Shown in pieces: positions 1-6,708 of a stretch of DNA of 6,762 nt; the first letter of the stretch is position 1; every line of letters begins with the position of its first letter. The stretch is from Lentisphaeria bacterium. Its GTDB lineage: Bacteria > Verrucomicrobiota > Lentisphaeria > Oligosphaerales > Oligosphaeraceae. The position numbers and the translations under genes were made by a program. The notes beneath the pieces are model-generated. The model made no database searches. It saw only the letters and a list, made by a program, of their open reading frames with translations, and had not been told where the DNA came from. Location: the NCBI GenBank assembly GCA_028699735.1, contig JAQVUB010000140.1, positions 1-6,762 on the forward strand, read 5' to 3'.

Positions 1-127
1 AAGTCCGTGTCAAGTCCGTGTCAAGTCCGTGTCAAGTCCGTGTCAAGTCCGTGTCAAGTCCGTGTCAAGTCCGTGTCAAGTCCGTGTCAAGTCCGTGTCA
101 AGTCCGTGTCAAGTCCGTGTCAAGTCC
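1..127. repeat. Perfect 11-bp tandem array (minisatellite), open at the window edge
   Basis: The unit AAGTCCGTGTC is repeated head to tail 11 times without a mismatch (1-121), followed by six bases of a twelfth copy (122-127). The array starts at base 1, so its true length is unknown. On the minus strand each unit reads GACACGGACTT, so a TTGACA hexamer recurs every 11 bp, close to one DNA helical turn. One plus-strand frame is stop-free through the array because 33 nt give an 11-residue repeat, but no credible gene goes with it. The array begins five bases beyond the stop codon of the large minus-strand gene. Perfect identity of the units points to recent slippage or expansion. Function is unknown. 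Confidence 0.97.
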
Positions 128-132
128 ATTCT

Positions 133-3100
133 TCATTCATCCAGGCTTCGGAAGTAGTCACTGAGCAGGTCTTTGTATTCATCGGCGACCTGCCCCCAGT
201 CTGAAGGATCGACATTGCTGCCGCCGGTTTTTTTCAGGGTTGCCACAGGCATTGGCAGTACGACTCCGTCCTTCATTTCCACCTGAGTATCGGAGAGGCG
301 TCGCAAGACCCGCCGGTGTAGATTTCCAAGCTCCTTCATCTGCGGAGCAGCATTTTCAATGCCCCGCAATTCCCGGGCGGCTTCCCCCAGGCTTCCGGTT
401 CCCAGATACAGCAGGCGCGCTGTTGCATAGAGCGCCTCCGTTTCCTGGCGCAGGCGTTGCGGAGTCATACCGTGACTGGGGGTATGCAGATCCCGTCGGG
501 GAGCGGTTCCAAACATGCCCTGCGTTTCCGACTCTCCGCCCAGTTTTCCACCACCCGTAGCACGTGCATCCAGTGTAGAGTTTTCGTCTTCGGTTACCAT
601 TCCTTTCTGGAACTGGTCGAGGGTGCGTCTGGCTTTCGTCTGTCTCCCTTCATAGCCCTTGACGTGATTTTCCACCAGTTCGCCGGTGGACTGTCCTTCG
701 CGGCCGGCTCCGCTGCGTCCAGTCATTTCATTATCATTGGGACGCGTATTGCCGGATTTTCCTTTGGCTGAGAAGGATGGCATCGGCCCGTCCATCACGC
801 CCCAGCCCATTTCGGCATCCGCCACGATATTATTGCCGGTGGTATCCTGACTTTGGGCATCGATATCGGAGGCCTGATCCAGCAAATCGCCGACCAGATC
901 TTCGAGTTCATCGGGCAGCGGAACCAGCGGAATTTCCGGAAACTCATCGGTATCGAAGCTTTCCATATTCCAGACGATGTTATCTGGAATATCCATCAGC
1001 CACATTTCCACATCCTCGATGCGCTCTTTTGTGCTGCGAATCGCGTCCAGGATCGCATCCTCCTTCTGAACGGCAATTTCGATCGACGGCATATTTTCGC
1101 TGTCCATCGCCTGCAAAACCGATTCGTAAATTTCCCGCATCCGGGAATTCAGTTCGTTACAGACCGGCAATTCCGGGAATTGATAGAGATCATTGGCCAG
1201 TTTTTCCAGCAGGTCGGCCATGTCCTCCTGTTCTTTGTCCATGCGGGCAAGCTGTTCACGAGCTTCATCGTCGAGGCTTCCGCGTTTTTTCAGATCACGC
1301 GTCACTTCTGCAATTTTTGCCTGCTGTTTTTCCAGTTCACCCAGCTCTTCATGGGTGTTTTTCAGCACCGCATTGGCTTCTTCGAGCACCTTTCGCGCAT
1401 TCTGCATGCGCCACTGATTAAGCAGGTGCAAAACCTCCAGCAGAGTCTTCAACACATTCTCCTGTGCGGGAATGGCAGAGGCGAGCTGTTTATCCTCGAG
1501 AAATTCACTGGCTTTCAAAGCCCGTTCGTAGGCACGCCCTTTGTCCAGAATCCCATGCGCCTTGCGCACCTGAATGGCATAATCATCTTCGGTACGGTTC
1601 TCTGCCTGGGTCAGACACTGATCACTGAAGGAAAGGATATTTTGCGCGATTTCGTCCTGATTGTGGATCAAAGCAGAAAGTTCGACAGCAGCTCCGCTGT
1701 TAAGATTGCGTGCCTCCTGCAAATTCTGTTTTTGCAATTTCACGAGCCTTTGCAAAAAAGCGAAGAGATCCTGTTTTTCACGTTGGGTTTGTTCCGTTTG
1801 CAGTTGGTCATGGATGCCGGTCAAAGCGGCCAGAATACGGATTTGCAGCTGGACTTCCTGTTGCAGCAGGCCCGTTTTGTCATCATTTCGGTGCATGCGG
1901 TCGAAAAGTTCGAGTGCAGCGGGCATTTCCGCATTGACCAGGCCGAGCAGGACATCCGCCAGGCCGCCAAGGGTTTCGCGCTGCTGCAGCAGAGCAAGTG
2001 CGATTTCCCGCACTTTTTTCTGGGTTTCCTCGATGGGTGCCAGCATATTGCTGCTGACCGTCTTCTTCTGCATGGCCAGATCAGACAGTGTCCGGGTTTC
2101 CTTCAGGTTCTCCCGTTGCAGTTTGATCAATTCTCCTAATGCCTGCCCTACGGTCTGCACGATCTCGGCCTGCTTTTCGCGAGTCTGCTCCACTTCCGGA
2201 AAAATCACCTGAATCACCGGAGAGTAGCCCCTGCGCTTTTCAGGGTCGCGCCCTTTATCCTCAGCCCAGATCCGGAATTTCAGCGGAATGTTACCCGATG
2301 TTCGGAAAGAGGAAGTGTCGACGACAAAGCGTCCCGGAAAACGAGCAGAAAATTCCTGTTCGGGCACTGCTGTACGCAACGGTTCAAAGGTATTCTGTTC
2401 GAGGATTTGTTCCAGTCCCACGCGAGCAATGGCATAATCATCTTCTGCGAGAAACCCCACCGGAAGAGGATCCCCTTTTTGTAAAGTCATTTTCAGAGCC
2501 GTATCCTGCAGAGTAACTCTGGGGGAACGATCCGGCATGATCAGCCATGGCAGAGGGACAAGTGCATCGACATCAGACTCGAGTTTCAGAGCTACAGAGC
2601 CCTGTTCACCGACCTGGAACTGGCCGGAAAGCTGTGTTCCGTTCAGCAGCAATTTTTCTGCCAGCACTTTGTTGCCCTGTATGATACTGGCTGCCTGCAA
2701 GTTCCGGGACACTTCCGCCCGGAGAAACAGCACTGAATCCGCAGGCACAGCCAGATCCTTATCACCGGATTGAATCGTGAAACCGAGACGCCCCGTCCCT
2801 GCCGGAGGGATCACCTTAACATCCCAATTTTTCAAGACCGGCGGCGACAGCATTTTGAGGTCATACCAGCGCGATACTGCATCGCCAGCCTGAACACGGT
2901 AACGGGCATTTTCAAAAACCGGAGTACTCTTTCCGCTGAAACTGAAAACATTCTCCAGCTCGACATCCAAGTCAAAACGCTGAGCGGACATCCCCTGCTG
3001 TTCAAGCAGAAGGACAGCTGACTCCGGAAGCTGTCCGGAGATCGTCAAGCAGATGGACAATTCCTGGCCGCGTCGCAAAGCCGTATCGCCAGGCTCCAAT

Positions 3101-3684
3101 TGTGTAATGCGGGTACGGGTATGTTGCTCCAGTTCCACAAAAGGCAGTAGGATCCGTATAACACTCCTGCCGGCACCGGGCAGAGAATACCCCGCCAGAC
3201 AGAGCCAGAGAATCAGCAGAAGCCCTGCTCCCCGTAAGATCCGCAGGCGGAGGCTGCGCGGATACAATTCAGAGGCACGGACATCGTCAGGAGCCAGCGG
3301 AGACTCACGCAAGATTCCCTGAATGATTTCCGGTGATACATTCCCTCGTTCATGAAACTGTACGGCATTGATCAGAGTATTGCGCAGGCCGGGCCGGGCA
3401 CGTTCCAGCAGCGCAGCCATGGCTTGATCGCTGAGACGCCGCCGCAAAGCAAACGCCAAGGCAGCCAGACCAGCCAGAAGGCCCATTGCCAGAACTGATG
3501 CAAAAAGCCAGCGCCAGAAAGGGGGCAAACCTGTGGAACAGCAGAAATCCAGCAAAACCCCAAGCCAGAGCCAGGCGGCAAATACACAGCCTCCCCCGCC
3601 AACATAGCAGCCGGCCAACTGCCGGAAACGCTGCTTCCGGAGGCGATCCATGGCCGCCAGTAAATTGTTCAGTTCCTCCTGCAT
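133..3684 (-). CDS. Large membrane-anchored coiled-coil protein, DUF4175-like
   Basis: This encodes 1183 residues. A basic N-terminus (about residues 14-22) precedes two hydrophobic segments (about 23-48 and 54-80), a basic cytoplasmic-looking stretch (81-147) and a third membrane segment (about 148-168). After that comes a beta-rich region (about 185-495) that includes 'AEDDYAIARVGLEQ', a long Q/E/K-rich helical and probably coiled-coil region (about 498-900), an acidic proline-containing linker (905-945), a G/S/R-rich low-complexity part (about 950-1070) with 'GRSGAGREGQSTGE', and a C-terminus 'DEYKDLLSDYFRSLDE'. This layout matches large DUF4175-like proteins of planctomycete and lentisphaeral genomes, recognised from memory; their function is unknown, and relatives often sit beside MoxR/BatA-type genes. 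Most of the chain is probably periplasmic. The ATG at 3684 is chosen because AGGGA lies just upstream and the TM-containing N-terminus starts there. The frame stays open to 3867, but that extension only translates an intergenic repeat. The gene appears to be transcribed on its own. Confidence 0.9.
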   Translation of the reverse strand: MQEELNNLLAAMDRLRKQRFRQLAGCYVGGGGCVFAAWLWLGVLLDFCCSTGLPPFWRWLFASVLAMGLLAGLAALAFALRRRLSDQAMAALLERARPGLRNTLINAVQFHERGNVSPEIIQGILRESPLAPDDVRASELYPRSLRLRILRGAGLLLILWLCLAGYSLPGAGRSVIRILLPFVELEQHTRTRITQLEPGDTALRRGQELSICLTISGQLPESAVLLLEQQGMSAQRFDLDVELENVFSFSGKSTPVFENARYRVQAGDAVSRWYDLKMLSPPVLKNWDVKVIPPAGTGRLGFTIQSGDKDLAVPADSVLFLRAEVSRNLQAASIIQGNKVLAEKLLLNGTQLSGQFQVGEQGSVALKLESDVDALVPLPWLIMPDRSPRVTLQDTALKMTLQKGDPLPVGFLAEDDYAIARVGLEQILEQNTFEPLRTAVPEQEFSARFPGRFVVDTSSFRTSGNIPLKFRIWAEDKGRDPEKRRGYSPVIQVIFPEVEQTREKQAEIVQTVGQALGELIKLQRENLKETRTLSDLAMQKKTVSSNMLAPIEETQKKVREIALALLQQRETLGGLADVLLGLVNAEMPAALELFDRMHRNDDKTGLLQQEVQLQIRILAALTGIHDQLQTEQTQREKQDLFAFLQRLVKLQKQNLQEARNLNSGAAVELSALIHNQDEIAQNILSFSDQCLTQAENRTEDDYAIQVRKAHGILDKGRAYERALKASEFLEDKQLASAIPAQENVLKTLLEVLHLLNQWRMQNARKVLEEANAVLKNTHEELGELEKQQAKIAEVTRDLKKRGSLDDEAREQLARMDKEQEDMADLLEKLANDLYQFPELPVCNELNSRMREIYESVLQAMDSENMPSIEIAVQKEDAILDAIRSTKERIEDVEMWLMDIPDNIVWNMESFDTDEFPEIPLVPLPDELEDLVGDLLDQASDIDAQSQDTTGNNIVADAEMGWGVMDGPMPSFSAKGKSGNTRPNDNEMTGRSGAGREGQSTGELVENHVKGYEGRQTKARRTLDQFQKGMVTEDENSTLDARATGGGKLGGESETQGMFGTAPRRDLHTPSHGMTPQRLRQETEALYATARLLYLGTGSLGEAARELRGIENAAPQMKELGNLHRRVLRRLSDTQVEMKDGVVLPMPVATLKKTGGSNVDPSDWGQVADEYKDLLSDYFRSLDE

Positions 3685-3688
3685 CGTT

Positions 3689-3693
3689 TCCCT
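3689..3693 (-). promoter_or_regulatory. Ribosome binding site fixing the start of the DUF4175-like gene
   Basis: On the minus strand AGGGA sits four bases before the ATG at 3684-3682. It supports this start over the in-frame upstream codon at 3867, whose extension runs through repeat DNA. Confidence 0.6.
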
Positions 3694-3718
3694 GTAATGC
3701 GTCAAGTAAATCTGGGGT

Positions 3719-3773
3719 GCAGTGATATTTTTTTTTACCACAAAACACACGAACGGACACGAAAAAAATTCAT
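3719..3773 (+). repeat. Interspersed A/T-rich repeat, copy A, upstream of the DUF4175-like gene
   Basis: The copy reads GCAGTGATA, nine T, ACCAC, then CACGAACGGACACG, an A-run and TTCATG. It aligns with copy C at 6709-6762 over about 50 bp. There are four substitutions in the central 18 bases, plus length differences in the T- and A-runs and variation at the far end. On the minus strand the element ends in TATCACTGC, 34 nt before the ATG at 3684, almost the same place copy C takes relative to its gene. Read in frame on the minus strand it gives 'HEFFSCPFVCFVVKK', which explains the spurious extension of the downstream gene. Whether it carries promoter activity is unknown. Confidence 0.88.
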
Positions 3774-3820
3774 GAAAGTGACCTTGTTTGATGTGATGAA
3801 AGCGAACTGCGATGCCTTCT

Positions 3821-3875
3821 GCCGGCGGGACACCGGCGCTCCATATTCCCTCCGACGGAGACAACAAGGAGGGAA
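3821..3875. repeat. Two small intergenic inverted repeats (hairpins)
   Basis: GCCGG at 3821-3825 pairs with CCGGC at 3833-3837 across a 7-base loop. TTCCCTCC at 3846-3853 pairs perfectly with GGAGGGAA at 3868-3875 across 14 bases, with a competing inner CTCC/GGAG hairpin at 3850-3860. No T-run follows on the minus strand, so this is not a standard terminator. It lies between the two inverted A/T-rich repeat copies and is more G/C-rich than its surroundings. It may be part of the same repeat element or a structured RNA leader segment. Confidence 0.6.
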
Positions 3876-3950
3876 ATTACCCCATAGAGTTAAAGGTACA
3901 AACATGAAATTTTGCACAGCGATCTCTTACCTCAACGCAACAACCTTAAA

Positions 3951-3990
3951 AAATTTTCGTGTCTTTTTGTGTTTTTTCGTTGTTAAAAAG
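3951..3990 (-). repeat. Interspersed A/T-rich repeat, copy B, inverted, behind the DJ-1 gene
   Basis: Read on the minus strand, this copy gives CTTTTTAACAACGAAA, then a CAC core and GACACGAAAA. It aligns with the core of copies A and C (TTTTTAACCACGAAA, CACGAA, GACACGAAAA) but is more diverged and lacks the GCAGTGATA end. Its orientation is opposite to A and C. With A it brackets about 175 bp as an inverted pair. With C it brackets the whole three-gene cluster. It begins 23 bases beyond the stop of the DJ-1-like gene. Confidence 0.75.
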
Positions 3991-4013
3991 AATTCCTCTG
4001 TTATTCGTTTTTT

Positions 4014-4574
4014 TCAGCAGCAGGCCAGCATCCCTTTGCGTAAGGAATCAACAACCTTTTCTTTTCCCAGTGCCTTCAAGAGGGTGAAGGCAAACTCAAG
4101 AGATGCGCCCGGCCCACAGGCTGTGATAATGCGTTCGCAAATCTGTACCCTGGCACCGGTATAAACCCCTTCCGGAATCTTTTTTTCAAAGGAAGGATAA
4201 CAGGTATATTCCATGTCTTTGAGCAGTCCGGCAGCAGCCAGCGCGATCGGAGCAGCACAAATCGCCGCTGCCCAACCGCCCCGTTCATACACTGCGCGGG
4301 CAAGAAGACATGCTTCCGCACTGGCAGCCAGATTGGTCGCGCCGGGCAGTCCTCCGGGAAAGACAACCATCGCAAGATCTGTCATATCCAAATCTTCCAG
4401 CAGGCAGTCCACTTTCAGGCAAAGATCATGCGAACTGCAAACAAGGCCATCGGAATCGCAGTCCACCCCAGTTACGCTGACTGCTACTCCCGCCCTTCGC
4501 AACACATCAATGATCGTAACCGCCTCAATCTCCTCAAAACCCTGCGCCAGTAGCACTGCAACCTGTGAACTCAT
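4014..4574 (-). CDS. DJ-1/PfpI family protein, YajL-like
   Basis: The product is 186 residues, the usual size for single-domain DJ-1/YajL proteins, and should be cytoplasmic. The fold is marked by 'GFEEIEAVTIIDVLRRAG' (12-29), 'VVFPGGLPGATNL' (70-82), the nucleophile elbow 'AAAICAAP' with Cys106, and 'ACGPGASLEFAFTLL' near the C-terminus. Cys106 has the same number as the reactive cysteine of human DJ-1, and Glu17 aligns with the DJ-1 glutamate that lowers its pKa. The position of DJ-1 His126 is Tyr in 'YTCYPSFEKKIP', as expected for the YajL branch, which has no histidine there. Family members have been described as glyoxalases (methylglyoxal to lactate), chaperones or disputed deglycases, so the exact reaction cannot be assigned. 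The ATG at 4574 follows AGGAGG, and the 29 residues upstream of it have no family character. The gene lies 28 nt behind murQ and is probably co-transcribed. Confidence 0.93.
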   Translation of the reverse strand: MSSQVAVLLAQGFEEIEAVTIIDVLRRAGVAVSVTGVDCDSDGLVCSSHDLCLKVDCLLEDLDMTDLAMVVFPGGLPGATNLAASAEACLLARAVYERGGWAAAICAAPIALAAAGLLKDMEYTCYPSFEKKIPEGVYTGARVQICERIITACGPGASLEFAFTLLKALGKEKVVDSLRKGMLACC

Positions 4575-4579
4575 TGCTG

Positions 4580-4585
4580 CCTCCT
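4580..4585 (-). promoter_or_regulatory. Strong ribosome binding site of the DJ-1 gene
   Basis: A perfect AGGAGG on the minus strand ends five bases before the ATG at 4574-4572. It lies in the 28-nt gap behind murQ and fixes the start against longer in-frame readings into the murQ tail. Confidence 0.85.
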
Positions 4586-4602
4586 CACTTTTCCGCTGCT
4601 TT

Positions 4603-5415
4603 TCATTTTCCCTTTTGCAATTTCTGCAAAGCCCCCCGAATGACACCTCCGGATTCCTCAAGCGCTTTCTGTGCCTCCTCGGAACTTACATCCGCCAGAC
4701 GCATCAGCAGGGCGACCGCGCGCTGCTGCAATTTTCCGCAGCTGATTTTCATGTCCACGAGCAGGTTTCCGATCACCCGTCCGGTACGGATCATACTGGC
4801 CGTTGACAACATATTCAGTACCATTTTCTGTGCGGTTCCTGCTTTCAGGCGGGTTGAACCAGTGACCACTTCCGGGCCGACCACCGGGACGATCGAGACA
4901 TCGGCAAGCTCCCGGATACGACCATCGGGATTACAGAAAACCGCAATGGTAACCGCACCGATTTTGCGAGCCTCTTTCAGTGCCCCGCAGGTATAGGGAG
5001 TCCGTCCGCTGGTGGCCAGGCCGACAACAACATCCTTTGCCGTAAAGCCACGAGCCTGCAAATCAAGCCAGCCCTGCAACGGATCATCCTCGGCAAATTC
5101 CTTTGCCCGGAAAACAGCGTCGTCTCCACCGGCGATGATGCCTTGCACCTGTTCAGGTTCGACGCCATAGGTCGGGGGGCATTCGGCAGCGTCGACGATG
5201 CCCAGACGTCCACTGGTGCCGGCACCAATGTAAAAGAGATGTCCACCCTTGTGAAACGCTTCGACAATCAGATCAACCGCCTGGGCAATTTCCGGCAGGA
5301 CTTTCTGGACAGCCAGAGCGACCTGCTGGTCATTCTGATTCATGATCTGAACAATTCCCAAGCTGTCTTTTTGATCAATATCCAAACTGCCTGGGTTCAC
5401 ACTTTCGGTTATCAT
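4603..5415 (-). CDS. murQ: N-acetylmuramic acid 6-phosphate etherase
   Basis: MurQ cleaves the lactyl ether of MurNAc-6-phosphate to give GlcNAc-6-phosphate and D-lactate in cytoplasmic cell-wall sugar recycling. The 270-residue product carries the SIS sugar-phosphate domain with 'YIGAGTSGRLGIVDAAECPPTYGV' split over 62-85, 'GLATSGRTPY' (132-141) and 'GPEVVTGSTRLKAGTAQKMVLNMLST' around 180-205. Glu78 and Glu109 align with the catalytic Glu83 and Glu114 of E. coli MurQ, so it should be active. Against the E. coli enzyme as I recall it (298 residues), the C-terminus has one 'EEAxxALEESGG' helical unit where E. coli appears to have two, and it ends early. The ATG at 5415 has AGGAG eight bases upstream; the longer frame would begin with TTG at 5448. 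The gene starts 39 nt behind the acyltransferase-like gene and ends 28 nt before the DJ-1 gene. No kinase or transporter for MurNAc is in the window. Confidence 0.96.
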   Translation of the reverse strand: MITESVNPGSLDIDQKDSLGIVQIMNQNDQQVALAVQKVLPEIAQAVDLIVEAFHKGGHLFYIGAGTSGRLGIVDAAECPPTYGVEPEQVQGIIAGGDDAVFRAKEFAEDDPLQGWLDLQARGFTAKDVVVGLATSGRTPYTCGALKEARKIGAVTIAVFCNPDGRIRELADVSIVPVVGPEVVTGSTRLKAGTAQKMVLNMLSTASMIRTGRVIGNLLVDMKISCGKLQQRAVALLMRLADVSSEEAQKALEESGGVIRGALQKLQKGK

Positions 5416-5423
5416 CGTCAATA

Positions 5424-5428
5424 CTCCT
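5424..5428 (-). promoter_or_regulatory. Ribosome binding site of murQ
   Basis: AGGAG within CAGGAGT lies eight bases before the ATG at 5415-5413 on the minus strand. It selects this start over the upstream TTG at 5448. Confidence 0.8.
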
Positions 5429-5454
5429 GATTTTTCCCCTCTCCGCAAAACAGA

Positions 5455-6678
5455 TCACCCCAACGATTCTCCTGGCAGCAGGAAAGCTCCGCCGGAATGC
5501 CAAAAACGCCCCTTCATCAAATGCTCCTTGACGATCTTCTGCAAGGTTGTTTTCTGCGGAGCTTTACTGATCTCAATGTCCGGATCCCCGAAAACCCGTT
5601 GCATGGTCTGCCAGCCGCTGGCTTCTGCTATTGGGTACAGATGAAAAAGACTTTGGAAAGCGGCAAGATTGGACGCAGGCAGATATCCGCTCAGGGTTGG
5701 ATCCAGCAACCAGGACGTGCAGCAAACCGCCTTGAATTTAAATTCCGGGAAATACTTTGGAAAAAACGTCCAGGCTCGTTGCAGAGAAGCTTGACAATCC
5801 TCTTTTCGCAACGGGGCGCCTGCCGGAATATGCAAATGCAATACCGGCTCTCCAAATTTTATATAAAGTTCCCAGTCTTTTAAATCCAGGCAGACTGGCT
5901 GGCGTTCCAAAGTCCCTGCGATATTGGCGGGATTCCCGGTGACCTGTCCATTTTCTTCATGAAAAACGGTCATAAAAGCGCTTTGCTCGCCGGGATTACC
6001 GAGCCGGAATCCGTCTGCAGAGACTGCCTGATTGCCGCCGGGAATGAAACAAAGCTGATCGCCCTGGCGTTTTTTGTAGACCTGGATTGAGTGATGCCAT
6101 TGGCCGAACTGAAATTCCAGGCGTCCCAGTGCAAACAGATTGGGTATCATGTGATTATGCAGCCAGTTATTGTTCAGGCAGACCCACTGCCCGGTCTTCT
6201 GAAAACCAGCCTCGGTCCACACCTGCAAATCATGCAGCGTTTCACAGAGCACCTGACGTGAAATCCCGCGCACGGAATAATACTTTTTTAGGCGTGGCAG
6301 TGGTGCCAGGGTCGCCAGGGTAAAAAGATGACGGTTTCCGCCCGGGATGGCCATACCTGGCTCAGGAAGAATGGAGGGAAAAAAACCATCTTCAGGAGCA
6401 GCCAGGTTAAGACGCCAATGACAATGCCAGGCAAAGCGGGAGAGCATCTCGGATTCCCGGATTTGCCGGGCACCCTGTTGCAACGCTATCAGGCCATCTT
6501 CCTGCATGCCGGATAGTTCCGCCAGTTCATTGACAAAATCCTCCTGCAGGAAATAAACGCCCTGCCCCGGGAATGACTCTTGCGATTGTCCCCAGCCCCC
6601 ATGCCATCTTTCCCGGCCTGCGGAATCGATACCAAGGGGTTCAACAAGAGCAAAAAAATCATGAAAATTCATAAACAT
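5455..6678 (-). CDS. Acyltransferase-like protein with NAT_N and GNAT_C domains
   Basis: The 407-residue product matches the two-part 'acyltransferase domain-containing' family (DUF5596/NAT_N followed by a GNAT-like C-terminal domain), recognised from memory. The N-terminal helical half runs to about residue 125. 'YYSVRGISRQVLCETLHDLQ' (133-152) and 'NNNWLHNHMIPNLFALGRLEFQF' around 169-191 mark the junction region. The GNAT_C part has 'LHIPAGAPLRKEDCQASLQ' (282-300), 'FFPKYFPEF' (305-313), 'CCTSWLLDPTLSGYLP' (319-334) and a C-terminal 'LMKGRFWHSGGAFLL' (387-401). No signal peptide or membrane segment is visible, so it is probably cytoplasmic. Acyl donor and acceptor are unknown; relatives in Firmicutes often sit near carbohydrate-degradation genes. 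The start is uncertain: ATG 6678 has CAGG nine bases upstream, while TTG at 6702 or ATG at 6672 are also in frame. It heads the cluster with murQ and the DJ-1 gene, so an amino-sugar link is possible. Confidence 0.9.
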   Translation of the reverse strand: MFMNFHDFFALVEPLGIDSAGRERWHGGWGQSQESFPGQGVYFLQEDFVNELAELSGMQEDGLIALQQGARQIRESEMLSRFAWHCHWRLNLAAPEDGFFPSILPEPGMAIPGGNRHLFTLATLAPLPRLKKYYSVRGISRQVLCETLHDLQVWTEAGFQKTGQWVCLNNNWLHNHMIPNLFALGRLEFQFGQWHHSIQVYKKRQGDQLCFIPGGNQAVSADGFRLGNPGEQSAFMTVFHEENGQVTGNPANIAGTLERQPVCLDLKDWELYIKFGEPVLHLHIPAGAPLRKEDCQASLQRAWTFFPKYFPEFKFKAVCCTSWLLDPTLSGYLPASNLAAFQSLFHLYPIAEASGWQTMQRVFGDPDIEISKAPQKTTLQKIVKEHLMKGRFWHSGGAFLLPGESLG

Positions 6679-6687
6679 CAAATTGTA

Positions 6688-6691
6688 CCTG
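6688..6691 (-). promoter_or_regulatory. Weak ribosome binding site of the acyltransferase-like gene
   Basis: CAGG on the minus strand ends nine bases before the ATG at 6678-6676. No better site is seen for the TTG at 6702, and the ATG at 6672 would be 15 bases away, so 6678 is preferred with modest confidence. Confidence 0.45.
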
Positions 6692-6708
6692 ATTTCTGAC
6701 AAATGACT

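Larger units (their letters stand above)
3685..4013. other. 329-nt intergenic region made largely of repeats
   Basis: This is the only long gene-free stretch in the window. From the DUF4175-like start outward it holds a short leader (3685-3718), repeat copy A, about 45 bases without visible structure, the two hairpins (3821-3875), about 75 A/T-rich bases, inverted repeat copy B, and 23 bases up to the DJ-1 stop. I see no clear intrinsic terminator for the three-gene cluster and no convincing -35/-10 pair for the downstream gene. The promoter of the DUF4175-like gene presumably lies here. Confidence 0.7.

Noticed and set aside
1..127. CRISPR array
   Set aside because: The units are only 11 bp and directly contiguous, with no spacers.
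7..204. Plus-strand open frame with an 11-residue repeat peptide
   Set aside because: It is a product of the 11-bp array being stop-free in that direction. It begins with GTG in the array, has no ribosome site, and ends inside the antisense of the large gene.
853..2139. 428-codon open frame on the plus strand
   Set aside because: It lies wholly inside the minus-strand coiled-coil region, whose family-like motifs and ribosome site are convincing. The frame is open because of the opposite strand's codon bias, and its F/Q/I-rich product shows no family motif.
3698..3704. TTGACG as a -35 box for the DUF4175-like gene
   Set aside because: It is only about 14 bases before the start codon, so the matching -10 element would fall inside the coding region.
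3685..3867. In-frame N-terminal extension of the DUF4175-like gene to the start codon at 3867
   Set aside because: The 61 extra residues translate repeat copy A and the hairpin region ('AGVPPAEG', 'HEFFSCPFVCFVVKK'), and a ribosome site plus the membrane-protein N-terminus support the ATG at 3684.
3846..3875. Intrinsic terminator for the three-gene cluster
   Set aside because: The 8-bp stem has a 14-base loop and no T-run following on the minus strand, and it lies more than 130 bases past the DJ-1 stop.
3697..4164. 155-codon plus-strand open frame across the intergenic region
   Set aside because: It is made of repeat translations ('FFYHKTHERTRKKF', 'FRVFLCFFVVKKN') and runs into the antisense of the DJ-1 gene. 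No ribosome site is evident.
5416..5448. TTG start at 5448 for murQ
   Set aside because: The extra 11 residues do not match MurQ proteins, and AGGAG sits at good spacing before the ATG at 5415.
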